DNA of 64,000 bases, from NCBI GenBank assembly GCA_038025085.1, contig CM076141.1:23684501-23748500 (forward strand), written 5' to 3'. The stretch is from Tetragonia tetragonoides (lineage: Eukaryota; Streptophyta; Magnoliopsida; Caryophyllales; Aizoaceae). Both the position numbers and the translations under genes were made by a program. The notes under the pieces are model-generated. The model was not told the origin of the DNA and did no database searches. It saw only the letters and a list, made by a program, of their open reading frames with translations. Positions 38,261-51,616 of this stretch are shown here, one piece after another (the first letter of the stretch is position 1; each line of letters starts with the position of its first letter).

Positions 38261-40139
38261 AACATCCTAGGTATAGTTTCACACTCAAATGAATGAAAAA
38301 AAACTATTTGGATGCTATCTCTTAATATACAACACAAATGAACTTAAATCTCTTTCACCCTACTCGTATGATCTTTTAAAACGCGTAAATACATTCAAAA
38401 GCTTGAGTTGAAGCTTGTTTGTACTTGTAAACATCCTAGGTGTAGTTTCACATTCAAATGAATGCAAACAAAGTATTTGGATGCTTTCTCTTACTATACA
38501 ACACAAAAGAACTCAAATCTCTTTCACCCTACTCGTATGAGCTTTTAAAACGCGTAAATGATTCAAAAGCTTGAGTTGAAGGTTGTTTGTAATTTAACAC
38601 ATTCTTGGTGTAGTTTCATACACAAAAGAATGCAAACAAAACATTTGAGTGCTTTCTCTTCATATACAACAGAAAAGAAATCAAATCTCTTTCACCCAAC
38701 TCGTATGAGCTGTTAAAACGCGTAAATTCATTCAACAGCTTGAGTTGAAGCTTGTTTGTACTTGTAAACATCCTAGGTGTAGTTTCACACTCAAATGAAT
38801 GCAAACAAAGTATTTGGATGCTTTCTCTTAATATACAACACAAAAGAACTCAAATCTCTTTCACCCTACTCGTATGAGCTTTTAAAACGCGTAAATGCAT
38901 TCAAAAGCTTGAGTTGAAGCTTGTTTGTACTTTAACACATTCTTGGTGTAGTTTCATACTCAAAAGAATGCAAACAAAGTATTTAGATGCTTTCTCTTAA
39001 TATACAACACAAAAGAACTCAAATCTCTTTCACCCTCCTCGTATGAGCTTTTAAAACGCGTAAATGCAATCAAAAGCTTGAGTTGAAGCTTGTTTGTACT
39101 TGTAAACAACCCTGGTGTTATTTCACACTCAAATGAATGCAAACAAAGTATTTGAATATTTTCTCTTAATATACAACACAAAAGAACCCAATTTCTATCA
39201 CCCTAGTCGTAAGAGCTGTTAAAACGGGTAAATTTATTCAAAAGCTTGAGTTGAAACTTGTTTGTACTTGTAGACATCCTAGGTGTAGTTTCACACTCAA
39301 ATGAATGCAAACAAAGTATTTGGATGCTTTCTCTTAATATACAACACAAAAGAACTCAAATCTCTTTCACCCTCCTCGTATGAGCTTTTAAAACGCGTAA
39401 ATGCATTCAAAAGCTTGAGTTGAAGCTTGTTTGTAACTGTAAACATCCTAGGTGTAGTTTCACACTCAAATGAATGCAAACAAAGTATTTGGATGCTTTC
39501 TCTTAATATAAAACACAAAAGAACTCAAATCTCTTTCACCCTACTCGTATGAGCTTTTAAAACGTGTAAATACATTTAAAAGCTTGAGTTGAAGCTTGTT
39601 TGTACTTGTAAACATCCTAGGTGTAGTTTCACACTCATATGAATGCAAACAAAGTATTTGGATGCTTTCTCTTACTGTACAACACAAAAGAACTCAAATC
39701 TCTTTCACCCTACTCGTATGAGCTTCTAAAACGCGTAAATGCATTCAAAAGCTTGAGATGAAGCTTGTTTGTAACTGTAAACATCCTAGGTGTAGTTTCA
39801 CACTCAAATGAATGCAAACAAAGTATTTGGATGCTTTCTCTTAATATACAACACACAAGAAATTAATTTCTATCACCCTAGTCGTAAGAGCTGTTAAAAC
39901 GCGTAAATTCCTTCAACAGCTTGAGTTGAAGCTTGTTTGTACTTGTAAACATCCTAGGTGTAGTTTCACACTCAAATGAATGCAAACAAAGTATTTGGAT
40001 GCTTTCTCTTAATATACAACACAAAAGAACTCAATTTCTATCACCCTTGTCGTAAGAGCTGTTAAAACGCGTAAATTCATTCAACAGCTTGAGCTGAAGC
40101 TTGTTTGTACCTGTAAACATCCTAGGTGTTGTTTCACAC

Positions 40140-43100
40140 TCAAATGAATGCAAACAACGTATTTGGATGCTTTCTCTTAATATAAAACACAAAAGAACTC
40201 AAATCTCTTTCACCCTCCTCGTATTTGCTTTTAAAACGCGTAAATGCATTCAAAAGCTTGAGTTGAAGCTTGTTTGTAACTGTAAACATCCTAGTTGTAG
40301 TTTCACACTCAAATGAATGCAAACAAAGTATTTGGATGCTTTCTCTTACTATACAACACAAAAGAACTCAAATCTCATTCACCCTACTCGTATGAGCTTT
40401 TAAAACGTGTAAATACATTCAAAAGCTTGAGTTGAAGCTTGTTTGTACTTGTAAACATCCTAGGTGTAGTTTCACACTCAAATGAATGCAAACAAAGTAT
40501 TTGGATGCTTTCTCTTACTATACAACACAAAAGAACTCAAATCTCTTTCACCCTACTCGTACGAGCTTTTAAAACGCGTAAATGAATTCAAAAGCATGAG
40601 ATAAAGCTTGTTTGTAACTGTAAACATCCTAGGTGTAGTTTCACACTCAAATGAATGCAAACAAAGTATTTGGATGCTTTCTCTTAATATACAACACAAA
40701 AGAACTCAATTTCTATCACCCTAGTCGTAAGAGCTGTTAAAACGCGTAAATTCATTCAACAGCTTGAGTTGAAGCTTGTTTGTACTTGTAAACATCCTAG
40801 CTGTTGTTTCACACTCAAATGAATGCAAACAACGTATTTGGATGCTTTCTCTTAATATACAACACAAAAGAACTCAAATCTCTTTCACCCTACTCGTATG
40901 AGCTTTTAAAACGCGTAAATGCATTCAAAAGCTTGAGTTGAAGCTTGTTTGTAATTTAACACATTCTTGGTGTAGTTTCATACTCAAAAGAATGCAAACA
41001 AAGTATTTGGATGCTTTCTCTTAATATACAACACAAAAGAACTCAAATCTCTTTCACCCTACTCGTATGAGCTGTTAAAACGCGTAAATGAATTCAAAAG
41101 CATGAGTTGAAGCTTGTTTGTAACTGTAAACATCCTAGTTGTAGTTTCACACTCAAATGAATGCAAACAAAGTATTTGGATGCTTTCTCTTAATATACAA
41201 CACAAAAGAACTCAAATCTCTTTCACCCTCCTCGTATTTGCTTTTAAAACGCGTAAATGCATTCAAAAGCTTGAGTTGAAGCTTGTTTGTAACTGTAAAC
41301 ATCCTAGGTGTAGTTTCACACTCAAATGAATGCAAACAAAGTATTTGGATGCTTTCTCTTACTATACAACACAAAAGAACTCAAATCTCATTCACCCTAC
41401 TCGTATGAGCTTTTAAAACGTGTAAATACATTCAAAAGCTTGAGTTGAAGCTTGTTTGTACTTGTAAACATCCTAGGTGTAGTTTCACACTCAAATGAAT
41501 GCAAACAAAGTATTTGGATGCTTTCTCTTACTATACAACACAAAAGAACTCAAATCTCTTTCACCCTACTCGTACGAGCTTTTAAAACGCGTAAATGAAT
41601 TCAAAAGCATGAGATGAAGCTTGTTTGTAACTGTAAACATCCTAGGTGTAGTTTCACACTCAAATGAATGCAAACAAAGTATTTGGATGCTTTCTCTTAA
41701 TATACAACACAAAAGAACTCAATTTCTATCACCCTAGTCGTAAGAGCTGTTAAAACGCGTAAATTCATTCAACAGCTTGAATTGAAGCTTGTTTGTACTT
41801 GTAAACATCCTAGCTGTTGTTTCACACTCAAATGAATGCAAACAACGTATTTGGATGCTTTCTCTTAATATACAACACAAAAGAACTCAAATCTCTTTCA
41901 CCCTACTCGTATGAGCTTTTAAAACGCGTAAATGCATTCAAAAGCTTGAGTTGAAGCTTGTTTGTAATTTAACACATTCTTGGTGTAGTTTCATACTCAA
42001 AAGAATGCAAACAAAGTATTTGGATGCTTTCTCTTAATATACAACACAAAAGAACTCAAATCTCTTTCACCCTACTCGTATGAGCTGTTAAAACGCGTAA
42101 ATGATTCAAAAGCATGAGTTGAAGCTTGTTTGTAACTGTAAACATCCTAGTTGTAGTTTCACACTCAAATGAATGCAAACAAAGTATTTGGATGCTTTCT
42201 CTTAATATACAACACAAAAGAACTCAAATCTCTTTCACCCTCCTCGTATTTGCTTTTAAAACGCGTAAATGCATTCAAAAGCTTGAGTTGAAGCTTGTTC
42301 GTAACTGTAAACATCCTAGGTGTAGTTTCACACTCAAATGAATGCAAACAAAGTATTTGGATGCTTTCTCTTACTATACAACCCAAAAGAACTCAAATCT
42401 CATTCACCCTACTCGTATGAGCTTTTAAAACGTGTAAATACATTCAAAAGCTTGAGTTGAAGCTTGTTTGTACTTGTAAACATCCTAGGTGTAGTTTCAC
42501 ACTCAAATGAATGCAAACAAAGTATTTGGATGCTTTCTCTTACTATACAACACAAAAGAACTCAAATCTCTTTCACCCTACTCGTACGAGCTTTTAAAAC
42601 GCGTAAATGAATTCAAAAGCATGAGATGAAGCTTGTTTGTAACAGCAAACATCCTAGGTGTAGTTTCACACTAAAATGAATGCAAACAAAGTATTTGGAT
42701 GCTTTCTCTTAATATACAACACAAAAGAACTCAATTTCTATCACCCTAGTCGTAAGAGCTGTTAAAACGCGTAAATTCATTCAACAGCTTGAGTTGAAGC
42801 TAGTTTGTACTTGTAAACATCCTAGCTGTTGTTTCACACTCAAATGAATGCAAACAACGTATTTGGATGCTTTCTCTTAATATACAACACAAAAGAACTC
42901 AAATCTCTTTCACCCTACTCGTATGAGCTTTTAAAACGCGTAAATGCATTCAAAAGCTTGAGTTGAAGCTTGTTTGTAATTTAACACATTCTTGGTGTAG
43001 TTTCATACTCAAAAGAATGCAAACAAAGTATTTGAATGCTTTCTCTTAATATACAACACAAAAGAACTCAAATCTCTTTCACCCTACTCGTATGAGCTGT

Positions 43101-43178
43101 TAAAACGCGTAAATGAATTCAAAAGCATGAGTTGAAGCTTGTTTGTAACTGTAAACATCCTAGGTGTAGTTTCACACT
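40140..43178 (-). repeat. 6-monomer (1013-bp) higher-order repeat, three tandem copies
   Basis: The anchors at 40140, 41153, 42165 and 43178 are 1013, 1012 and 1013 bp apart. Each unit has the ordered labels cctcgtatttgc, aatctcattcaccc, ctcgtacgagc with gcatgagat, caatttctatc, aacaacgtatttgg and atttaacacattc. One 168-bp member explains 1013 versus 1014. The second unit lost one more base at aaatgattcaaaag (about 42103). Confidence 0.9.
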
Positions 43179-45331
43179 CAAATGAATGCAAACAAAGTAT
43201 TTGGATGCTTTCTCTTAATATACAACACAAAAGAACTCAAATCTCTTTCACCCTCCTCGTATTTGCTTTTAAAACGCGTAAATGCATTCAAAAGCTTGAG
43301 TTGAAGCTTGTTTGTACTTGTAAACAACCCTGGTGTTATTTCACACTCAAATGAATGCAAACAAAGTATTTGAATATTTTCTCTTAATATACAACACAAA
43401 AGAACCCAATTTCTATCACCCTAGTCGTAAGAGCTGTTAAAACGGGTAAATTCATTCCAAAGCTTGAGTTGAAACTTGTTTGTACTTGTAAACATCCTAG
43501 GTGTAGTTTCACACTCAAATGAATGCAAACAAAGTATTTGGACGCTTTCTCTTAATATACAACACAAAAGAACTCAAATCTCTTTCACCCTCCTCGTATG
43601 AGCTTTTAAAACGCGTAAATGTATTCAAAAGCTTGAATTTAAGCTTGTTTGTAACTGCAAACATCCTAGGTGTAGTTTCACACTCAAATGAATGCAAACA
43701 AAGTATTTGGATGCTTTCTCTTAATATACAACACAAAAGAACTCAATTTCTATCACCCTAGCCGTAAGAGCTGTTAAAACGCGTAAATTCATTCAACAGC
43801 TTGAGTTGAAGCTTGTTTGTACTTGTAAACATCCTAGCTGTTGTTTCACACTCAAATGAATGCAAACAACGTATTTGGATGCTTTCTCTTAATATACAAC
43901 ACAAAAGAACTCAAATCTCTTTCACCCTACTCGTATGAGCTTTTAAAACGCGTAAATGCATTCAAAAGCTTGAGTTGAAGCTTGTTTGTAATTTAACACA
44001 TTCTTGGTGTAGTTTCATACTCAAAAGAATGCAAACACAGTATTTGGATGCTTTCTCTTAATATACAACACAAAAGAACTCAAATCTCTTTCACCCTCCT
44101 CGTATTTGCTTTTAAAACGCGTAAATGCATTCAAAAGCTTGAGTTGAAGCTTGTTTGTACTTGTAAACAACCCTGGTATTATTTCACACTCAAATGAATT
44201 CAAACAAAGTATTTGAATATTTTCTCTTAATATACAACACAAAAGAACCCAATTTCTATCACCCTAGTCGTAAGAGCTGTTAAAACGGGTAAATTCATTC
44301 CAAAGCTTGAGTTGAAACTTGTTTATACTTGTAAACATCCTAGGTGTAGTTTCACACTCAAATGAATGCAAACAAAGTATTTGGATGCTTTCTCTTGATA
44401 TACAACACAAAAGAACTCAAATCTCTTTCACCCTACTCGTATGAGCTTTTAAAACGTGTAAATACATTTAAAAGCTTGAGTTGAAGCTTGTTTGTACTTG
44501 TAAACATCCTAGGTGTAGTTTCACACTCAAATGAATGCAAACAAAGTATTTGGATGCTTTCTCTTACTATACAACACAAAAGAACTCAAATCTCTTTCAC
44601 CCTACTCGTATGAGCTTTTAAAACGTGTAAATACATTCAAAAGCTTGAGTTGATGCTTGTTTGTACTTGTAAACATCCTAGGTGTAGTTTCACACTCAAA
44701 TGAATGCAAACAAAGTATTTGGATGCTTTCTCTTACTATACAACACAAAAGAACTCAAATCTCTTTCACCCTACTCGTACGAGCTTTTAAAACGCGTAAA
44801 TGAATTCAAAAGCATGAGATGAAGCTTGTTTGTAACTGTAAACATCCTAGGTGTAGTTTCACACTCAAATGAATGCAAACAAAGTATTTGGATGCTTTCT
44901 CTTAATATACAACACAAAAGAACTCAATTTCTATCACCCTAGTCGTAAGAGCTGTTAAAACGCGTAAATTCATTCAACAGCTTGAGTTGAAGCTTGTTTG
45001 TACTTGTAAACATCCTAGCTGTTGTTTCACACTCAAATGAATGCAAACAACGTATTTGGATGCTTTCTCTTAATATACAACACAAAAGAACTCAAATCTC
45101 TTTCACCCTACTCGTATGAGCTTTTAAAACGCGTAAATGCATTCAAAAGCTTGAGTTGAAGCTTGTTTGTAATTTAACACATTCTTGGTGTAGTTTCATA
45201 CTCAAAAGAATGCAAACAAAGTATTTGGATGCTTTCTCTTAATATACAACACAAAAGAACTCAAATCTCTTTCACCCTACTCGTATGAGCTTTTAAAACG
45301 CGTAAATGAATTCAAAAGCATGAGTTGAAGC
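43179..45331 (-). repeat. 13-monomer block with a distant near-copy at +6580 bp
   Basis: It runs aaccctgg/acgggt, ggacgc, aactgcaaac/cctagccg, aacaacg, atttaac, and then a second round of related monomers (13 in all; 2193 bp between anchors). It matches 49759 to about 51610 at an offset of 6580 bp (39 monomers). Both copies share the private ttatacttgtaaac and tggtattatttc variants. Confidence 0.8.
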
Positions 45332-47693
45332 TTGTTTGTAACTGTAAACATCCTAGGTGTAGTTTCACACTCAAATGAATGCAAACAAAGTATTTGGATG
45401 CTTTATCTTAATATACAACACAAAAGAACTCAAATCTCTTTCACCCTCCTCGTATTTTCTTTTAAAACGCGTAAATGCATTCAAAAGCTTGAGTTGAAGC
45501 TTGTTTGTACTTGTAAACAACCCTGGTGTTATTTCACACTCAAATGAATGCAAACAAAGTATTTGAATATTTTCTCTTAATATACAACACAAAAGAACCC
45601 AATTTCTATCACCCTAGTCGTAAGAGCTGTTAAAACGGGTAAATTCATTCAAAAGCTTGAGTTGAAACTTGTTTGTACTTGTCAACATCCTAGGTGTAGT
45701 TTCACACTCAAATGAATGCAAACAAAGTATTTGGACGCTTTCTCTTAATATACAACACAAAAGAAGTCAAATCTCTTTCACCCTTCTCGTATGAGCTTTT
45801 AAAACGCGTAAATGTATTCAAAAGCTTGAGTTTAAGCTTGTTTGTAACTGCAAACATCCTAGGTGTAGTTTCACACTCAAATGAATGCAAACAAAGTATT
45901 TGGATGCTTTCTCTCAATATACAACACAAAAGAACTCAAATCTCTTTTACCCTAATCGTATGAGCTTTTAAAACGTGTAAATACATTCAAAAGCTTGAGT
46001 TGAAGCTTGTTTGTACTTGTAAACATCCTAGGTGTAGTTTCACACTCAAATGAATGCAAACAAAGTATTTGGACGCTTTCTCTTAATATACAACACAAAA
46101 GAACTCAAATCTCTTTCACCCTCCTCGTATTTGCTTTTAAAACGCGTAAATGCATTCAAAAGCTTGAGTTGAAGCTTGTTTGTACTTGTAAACAACCCTG
46201 GTGTTATTTCACACTCAAATGAATGCAAACAAAGTATTTGGATGCTTTCTCTTAATATACAACACACAAGAAATTAATTTCTATCACCCTAGTCGTAAGA
46301 GCTGTTAAAACGCGTAAATTCCTTCAACAGCTTGAGTTGAAGCTTGTTTGTACTTGTAAACATCCTAGGTGTAGTTTCACACTCAAATGAATGCAAACAA
46401 AGTATTTGGATGCTTTCTCTTAATATACAACACAAAAGAACTCAATTTCTATCACCCTTGTCGTAAGAGCTGTTAAAACGCGTAAATTCATTCAACAGCT
46501 TGAGCTCAAGCTTGTTTGTACCTGTAAACATCCTAGGTGTTGTTTCACACTCAAATGAATGCAAACAACGTATTTGGATGCTTTCTCTTAATATACAACA
46601 CAAAAGAACTCAAATCTCTTTCACCCTCCTCGTATTTGCTTTTAAAACGCGTAAATGCATTCAAAAGCTTGAGTTGAAGATTGTTTGTAACTGTAAACAT
46701 CCTAGGTGTAGTTTCACACTCAAATGAATGCAAACAAAGTATTTGGATGCTTTCTCTTACTATACAACACAAAAGAACTCAAATCTCATTCACCCTACTC
46801 GTATGAGCTTTTAAAACGTGTAAATACATTCAAAAGCTTGAGTTGAAGCTTGTTTGTACTTGTAAACATCCTAGGTGTAGTTTCACACTCAAATGAATGC
46901 AAACAAAGTATTTGGATGCTTTCTCTTACTATACAACACAAAAGAACTCAAATCTCTTTCACCCTACTCGTACGAGCTTTTAAAACGCGTAAATGAATTC
47001 AAAAGCATGAGATGAAGCTTGTTTGTAACTGTAAACATCCTAGGTGTAGTGTCACACTCAAATGAATGCAAACAAAGTATTTGGATGCTTTCTCTTAATA
47101 TACAACACAAAAGAACTCAATTTCTATCACCCTAGTCGTAAGAGCTGTTAAAACGCGTAAATTCATTCAACAGCTTGAGTTGAAGCTTGTTTGTACTTGT
47201 AAACATCCTAGCTGTTGTTTCACACTCAAATGAATGCAAACAACGTATTTGGATGCTTTCTCTTAATATACAACACAAAAGAACTCAAATCTCTTTCACC
47301 CTACTCGTATGAGCTTTTAAAACGCGTAAATGCATTCAAAAGCTTGAGTTGAAGGTTGTTTGTAATTTAACACATTCTTGGTGTAGTTTCATACTCAAAA
47401 GAATGCAAACAAAGTATTTGGATGCTTTCTCTTAATATACAACACAAAAGAACTCAAATCTCTTTCACCCTACTCGTATGAGCTTTTAAAACGCGTAAAT
47501 GCATTCAAAAGCTTGAGTTGAAGCTTGTTTGTAATTTAACACATTCTTGGTGTAGTTTCATACTCAAAAGAATGCAAACAAAGTATTTGAATGCTTTCTC
47601 TTAATATACAACACAAAAGAACTCAAATCTCTTTCACCCTACTCGTATGAGCTGTTAAAACCCGTAAATGAATTCAAAAGCATGAGTTGAAGC
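45332..47693 (-). repeat. 14-monomer (2362-bp) higher-order repeat, copy 1
   Basis: All labels in this block recur 2362 bp later: aagaagtcaaatc (45763/48125), gctttctctcaatatac, acacacaagaaattaatttc, tcacccttgtcg and gttgaagattgtttg. Length is 14 x 169 minus four 168-bp members. Confidence 0.87.
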
Positions 47694-49718
47694 TTGTTTG
47701 TAACTGTAAACATCCTAGGTGTAGTTTCACACTCAAATGAATGCAAACAAAGTATTTGGATGCTTTCTCTTAATATACAACACAAAAGAACTCAAATCTC
47801 TTTCACCCTCCTCGTATTTGCTTTTAAAACGCGTAAATGCATTCAAAAGCTTGAGTTGAAGCTTGTTTGTACTTGTAAACAACCCTGGTGTTATTTCACA
47901 CTCAAATGAATGCAAACAAAGTATTTGAATATTTTCTCTTAATATACAACACAAAAGAACCCAATTTCTATCACCCTAGTCGTAAGAGCTGTTAAAACGG
48001 GTAAATTCATTCCAAAGCTTGAGTTGAAACTTGTTTGTACTTGTAAACATCCTAGGTGTAGTTTCACACTCAAATGAATGCAAACAAAGTATTTGGACGC
48101 TTTCTCTTAATATACAACACAAAAGAAGTCAAATCTCTTTCACCCTTCTCGTATGAGCTTTTAAAACGCGTAAATGTATTCAAAAGCTTGAGTTTAAGCT
48201 TGTTTGTAACTGCAAACATCCTAGGTGTAGTTTCACACTCAAATGAATGCAAACAAAGTATTTGGATGCTTTCTCTCAATATACAACACAAAAGAACTCA
48301 AATCTCTTTTACCCTAATCGTATGAGCTTTTAAAACGTGTAAATACATTCAAAAGCTTGAGTTGAAGCTTGTTTGTACTTGTAAACATCCTAGGTGTAGT
48401 TTCACACTCAAATGAATGCAAACAAAGTATTTGGACGCTTTCTCTTAATATACAACACAAAAGAACTCAAATCTCTTTCACCCTCCTCGTATTTGCTTTT
48501 AAAACGCGTAAATGCATTCAAAAGCTTGAGTTGAAGCTTGTTTGTACTTGTAAACAACCCTGGTGTTATTTCACACTCAAATGAATGCAAACAAAGTATT
48601 TGGATGCTTTCTCTTAATATACAACACACAAGAAATTAATTTCTATCACCCTAGTCGTAAGAGCTGTTAAAACGCGTAAATTCCTTCAACAGCTTGAGTT
48701 GAAGCTTGTTTGTACTTGTAAACATCCTAGGTGTAGTTTCACACTCAAATGAATGCAAACAAAGTATTTGGATGCTTTCTCTTAATATACAACACAAAAG
48801 AACTCAATTTCTATCACCCTTGTCGTAAGAGCTGTTAAAACGCGTAAATTCATTCAACAGCTTGAGCTGAAGCTTGTTTGTACCTGTAAACATCCTAGGT
48901 GTTGTTTCACACTCAAATGAATGCAAACGACGTATTTGGATGCTTTCTCTTAATATACAACACAAAAGAACTCAAATCTCTTTCACCCTCCTCGTATTTG
49001 CTTTTAAAACGCGTAAATGCATTCAAAAGCTTGAGTTGAAGATTGTTTGTAACTGTAAACATCCTAGGTGTAGTTTCACACTCAAATGAATGCAAACAAA
49101 GTATTTGGATGCTTTCTCTTACTATACAACACAAAAGAACTCAAATCTCATTCACCCTACTCGTATGAGCTTTTAAAACGTGTAAATACATTCAAAAGCT
49201 TGAGTTGAAGCTTGTTTGTACTTGTAAACATCCTAGGTGTAGTTTCACACTCAAATGAATGCAAACAAAGTATTTGGATGCTTTCTCTTACTATACAACA
49301 CAAAAGAACTCAAATCTCTTTCACCCTAGTCGTAAGAGCTGTTAAAACGCGTAAATTCATTCAACAGCTTGAGTTGAAGCTTGTTTGTACTTGTAAACAT
49401 CCTAGCTGTTGTTTCACACTCAAATGAATGCAAACAACGTATTTGGATGCTTTCTCTTAATATACAACACAAAAGAACTCAAATCTCTTTCACCCTACTC
49501 GTATGAGCTTTTAAAACGCGTAAATGCATTCAAAAGCTTGAGTTGAAGCTTGTTTGTAATTTAACACATTCTTGGTGTAGTTTCATACTCAAAAGAATGC
49601 AAACAAAGTATTTGAATGCTTTCTCTTAATATACAACACAAAAGAACTCAAATCTCTTTCACCCTACTCGTATGAGCTGTTAAAACCCGTAAATGAATTC
49701 AAAAGCATGAGTTGAAGC
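47694..49718 (-). repeat. 14-mer higher-order repeat, copy 2, two monomers deleted
   Basis: Follows copy 1 to about 49320. There the expected ctactcgtacgagc reads ctagtcgtaagagctg, the sequence found two monomers further on in copy 1. The unit is therefore 2025 bp, 337 bp shorter. The breakpoint lies in the sequence shared by the two monomer types, aatctctttcaccct. Confidence 0.85.
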
Positions 49719-51616
49719 TTGTTTGTAACTGTAAACATCCTAGGTGTAGTTTCACACTCAAATGAATGCAAACAAAGTATTTGGATGCTTTCTCTTAATA
49801 TACAACACAAAAGAACTCAAATCTCTTTCACCCTCCTCGTATTTGCTTTTAAAACGCGTAAATGCATTCAAAAGCTTGAGTTGAAGCTTGTTTGTACTTG
49901 TAAACAACCCTGGTGTTATTTCACACTCAAATGAATGCAAACAAAGTATTTGAATATTTTCTCTTAATATACAACACAAAAGAACCCAATTTCTATCACC
50001 CTAGTCGTAAGAGCTGTTAAAACGGGTAAATTCATTCCAAAGCTTGAGTTGAAACTTGTTTGTACTTGTAAACATCCTAGGTGTAGTTTCACACTCAAAT
50101 GAATGCAAACAAAGTATTTGGACGCTTTCTCTTAATATACAACACAAAAGAACTCAAATCTCTTTCACCCTCCTCGTATGAGCTTTTAAAACGCGTAAAT
50201 GTATTCAAAAGCTTGAATTTAAGCTTGTTTGTAACTGCAAACATCCTAGGTGTAGTTTCACACTCAAATGAATGCAAACAGAGTATTTGGATGCTTTCTC
50301 TTAATATACAACACAAAAGAACTCAATTTCTATCACCCTAGCCGTAAGAGCTGTTAAAACGCGTAAATTCATTCAACAGCTTGAGTTGAAGCTTGTTTGT
50401 ACTTGTAAACATCCTAGCTGTTGTTTCACACTCAAATGAATGCAAACAACGTATTTGGATGCTTTCTCTTAATATACAACACAAAAGAACTCAAATCTCT
50501 TTCACCCTACTCGTATGAGCTTTTAAAACGCGTAAATGCATTCAAAAGCTTGAGTTGAAGCTTGTTTGTAATTTAACACATTCTTGGTGTAGTTTCATAC
50601 TCAAAAGAACGCAAACAAAGTATTTGGATGCTTTCTCTTAATATACAACACAAAAGAACTCAAATCTCTTTCACCCTCCTCGTATTTGCTTTTAAAACGC
50701 GTAAATGCATTCAAAAGCTTGAGTTGAAGCTTGTTTGTACTTGTAAACAACCCTGGTATTATTTCACACTCAAATGAATTCAAACAAAGTATTTTAATAT
50801 TTTCTCTTAATATACAACACAAAAGAACCCAATTTCTATCACCCTAGTCGTAAGAGCTGTTAAAACGGGTAAATTCATTCCAAAGCTTGAGTTGAAACTT
50901 GTTTATACTTGTAAACATCCTAGGTGTAGTTTCACACTCAAATGAATGCAAACAAAGTATTTGGATGCTTTCTCTTGATATACAACACAAAAGAACTCAA
51001 ATCTCTTTCACCCTACTCGTATGAGCTTTTAAAACGTGTAAATACATTTAAAAGCTTGAGTTGAAGCTTGTTTGTACTTGTAAACATCCTAGGTGTAGTT
51101 TCACACTCAAATGAATGCAAACAAAGTATTTGGATGCTTTCTCTTACTATACAACACAAAAGAACTCAAATCTCTTTCACCCTACTCGTATGAGCTTTTA
51201 AAACGTGTAAATACATTCAAAAGCTTGAGTTGAAGCTTGTTTGTACTTGTAAACATCCTAGGTGTAGTTTCACACTCAAATGAATGCAAACAAAGTATTT
51301 GGATGCTTTCTCTTACTATACAACACAAAAGAACTCAAATCTCTTTCACCCTACTCGTACGAGCTTTTAAAACGCGTAAATGAATTCAAAAGCATGAGAT
51401 GAAGCTTGTTTGTAACTGTAAACATCCTAGGTGTAGTTTCACACTAAAATGAATGCAAACAAAGTATTTGGATGCTTTCTCTTAAAATACAACACAAAAG
51501 AACTCAATTTCTATCACCCTAGTCGTAAGAGCTGTTAAAACGCGTAAATTCATTCAACAGCTTGAGTTGAAGCTAGTTTGTACTTGTAAACATCCTAGCT
51601 GTTGTTTCACACTCAA
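49719..51616 (-). repeat. Near-copy of 43.1-45.0 kb with a mosaic right end
   Basis: Matches the 13-monomer block at -6580 bp. Near 51440-51580 it carries cacactaaaatgaatg and gaagctagtttg, which are absent at the collinear place (44.86-45.0 kb) but present at 42670-42810 in the 6-mer region. The right end therefore looks patched from another array segment by gene conversion or crossover. At about 51617 it joins a 'B' module. Confidence 0.72.
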
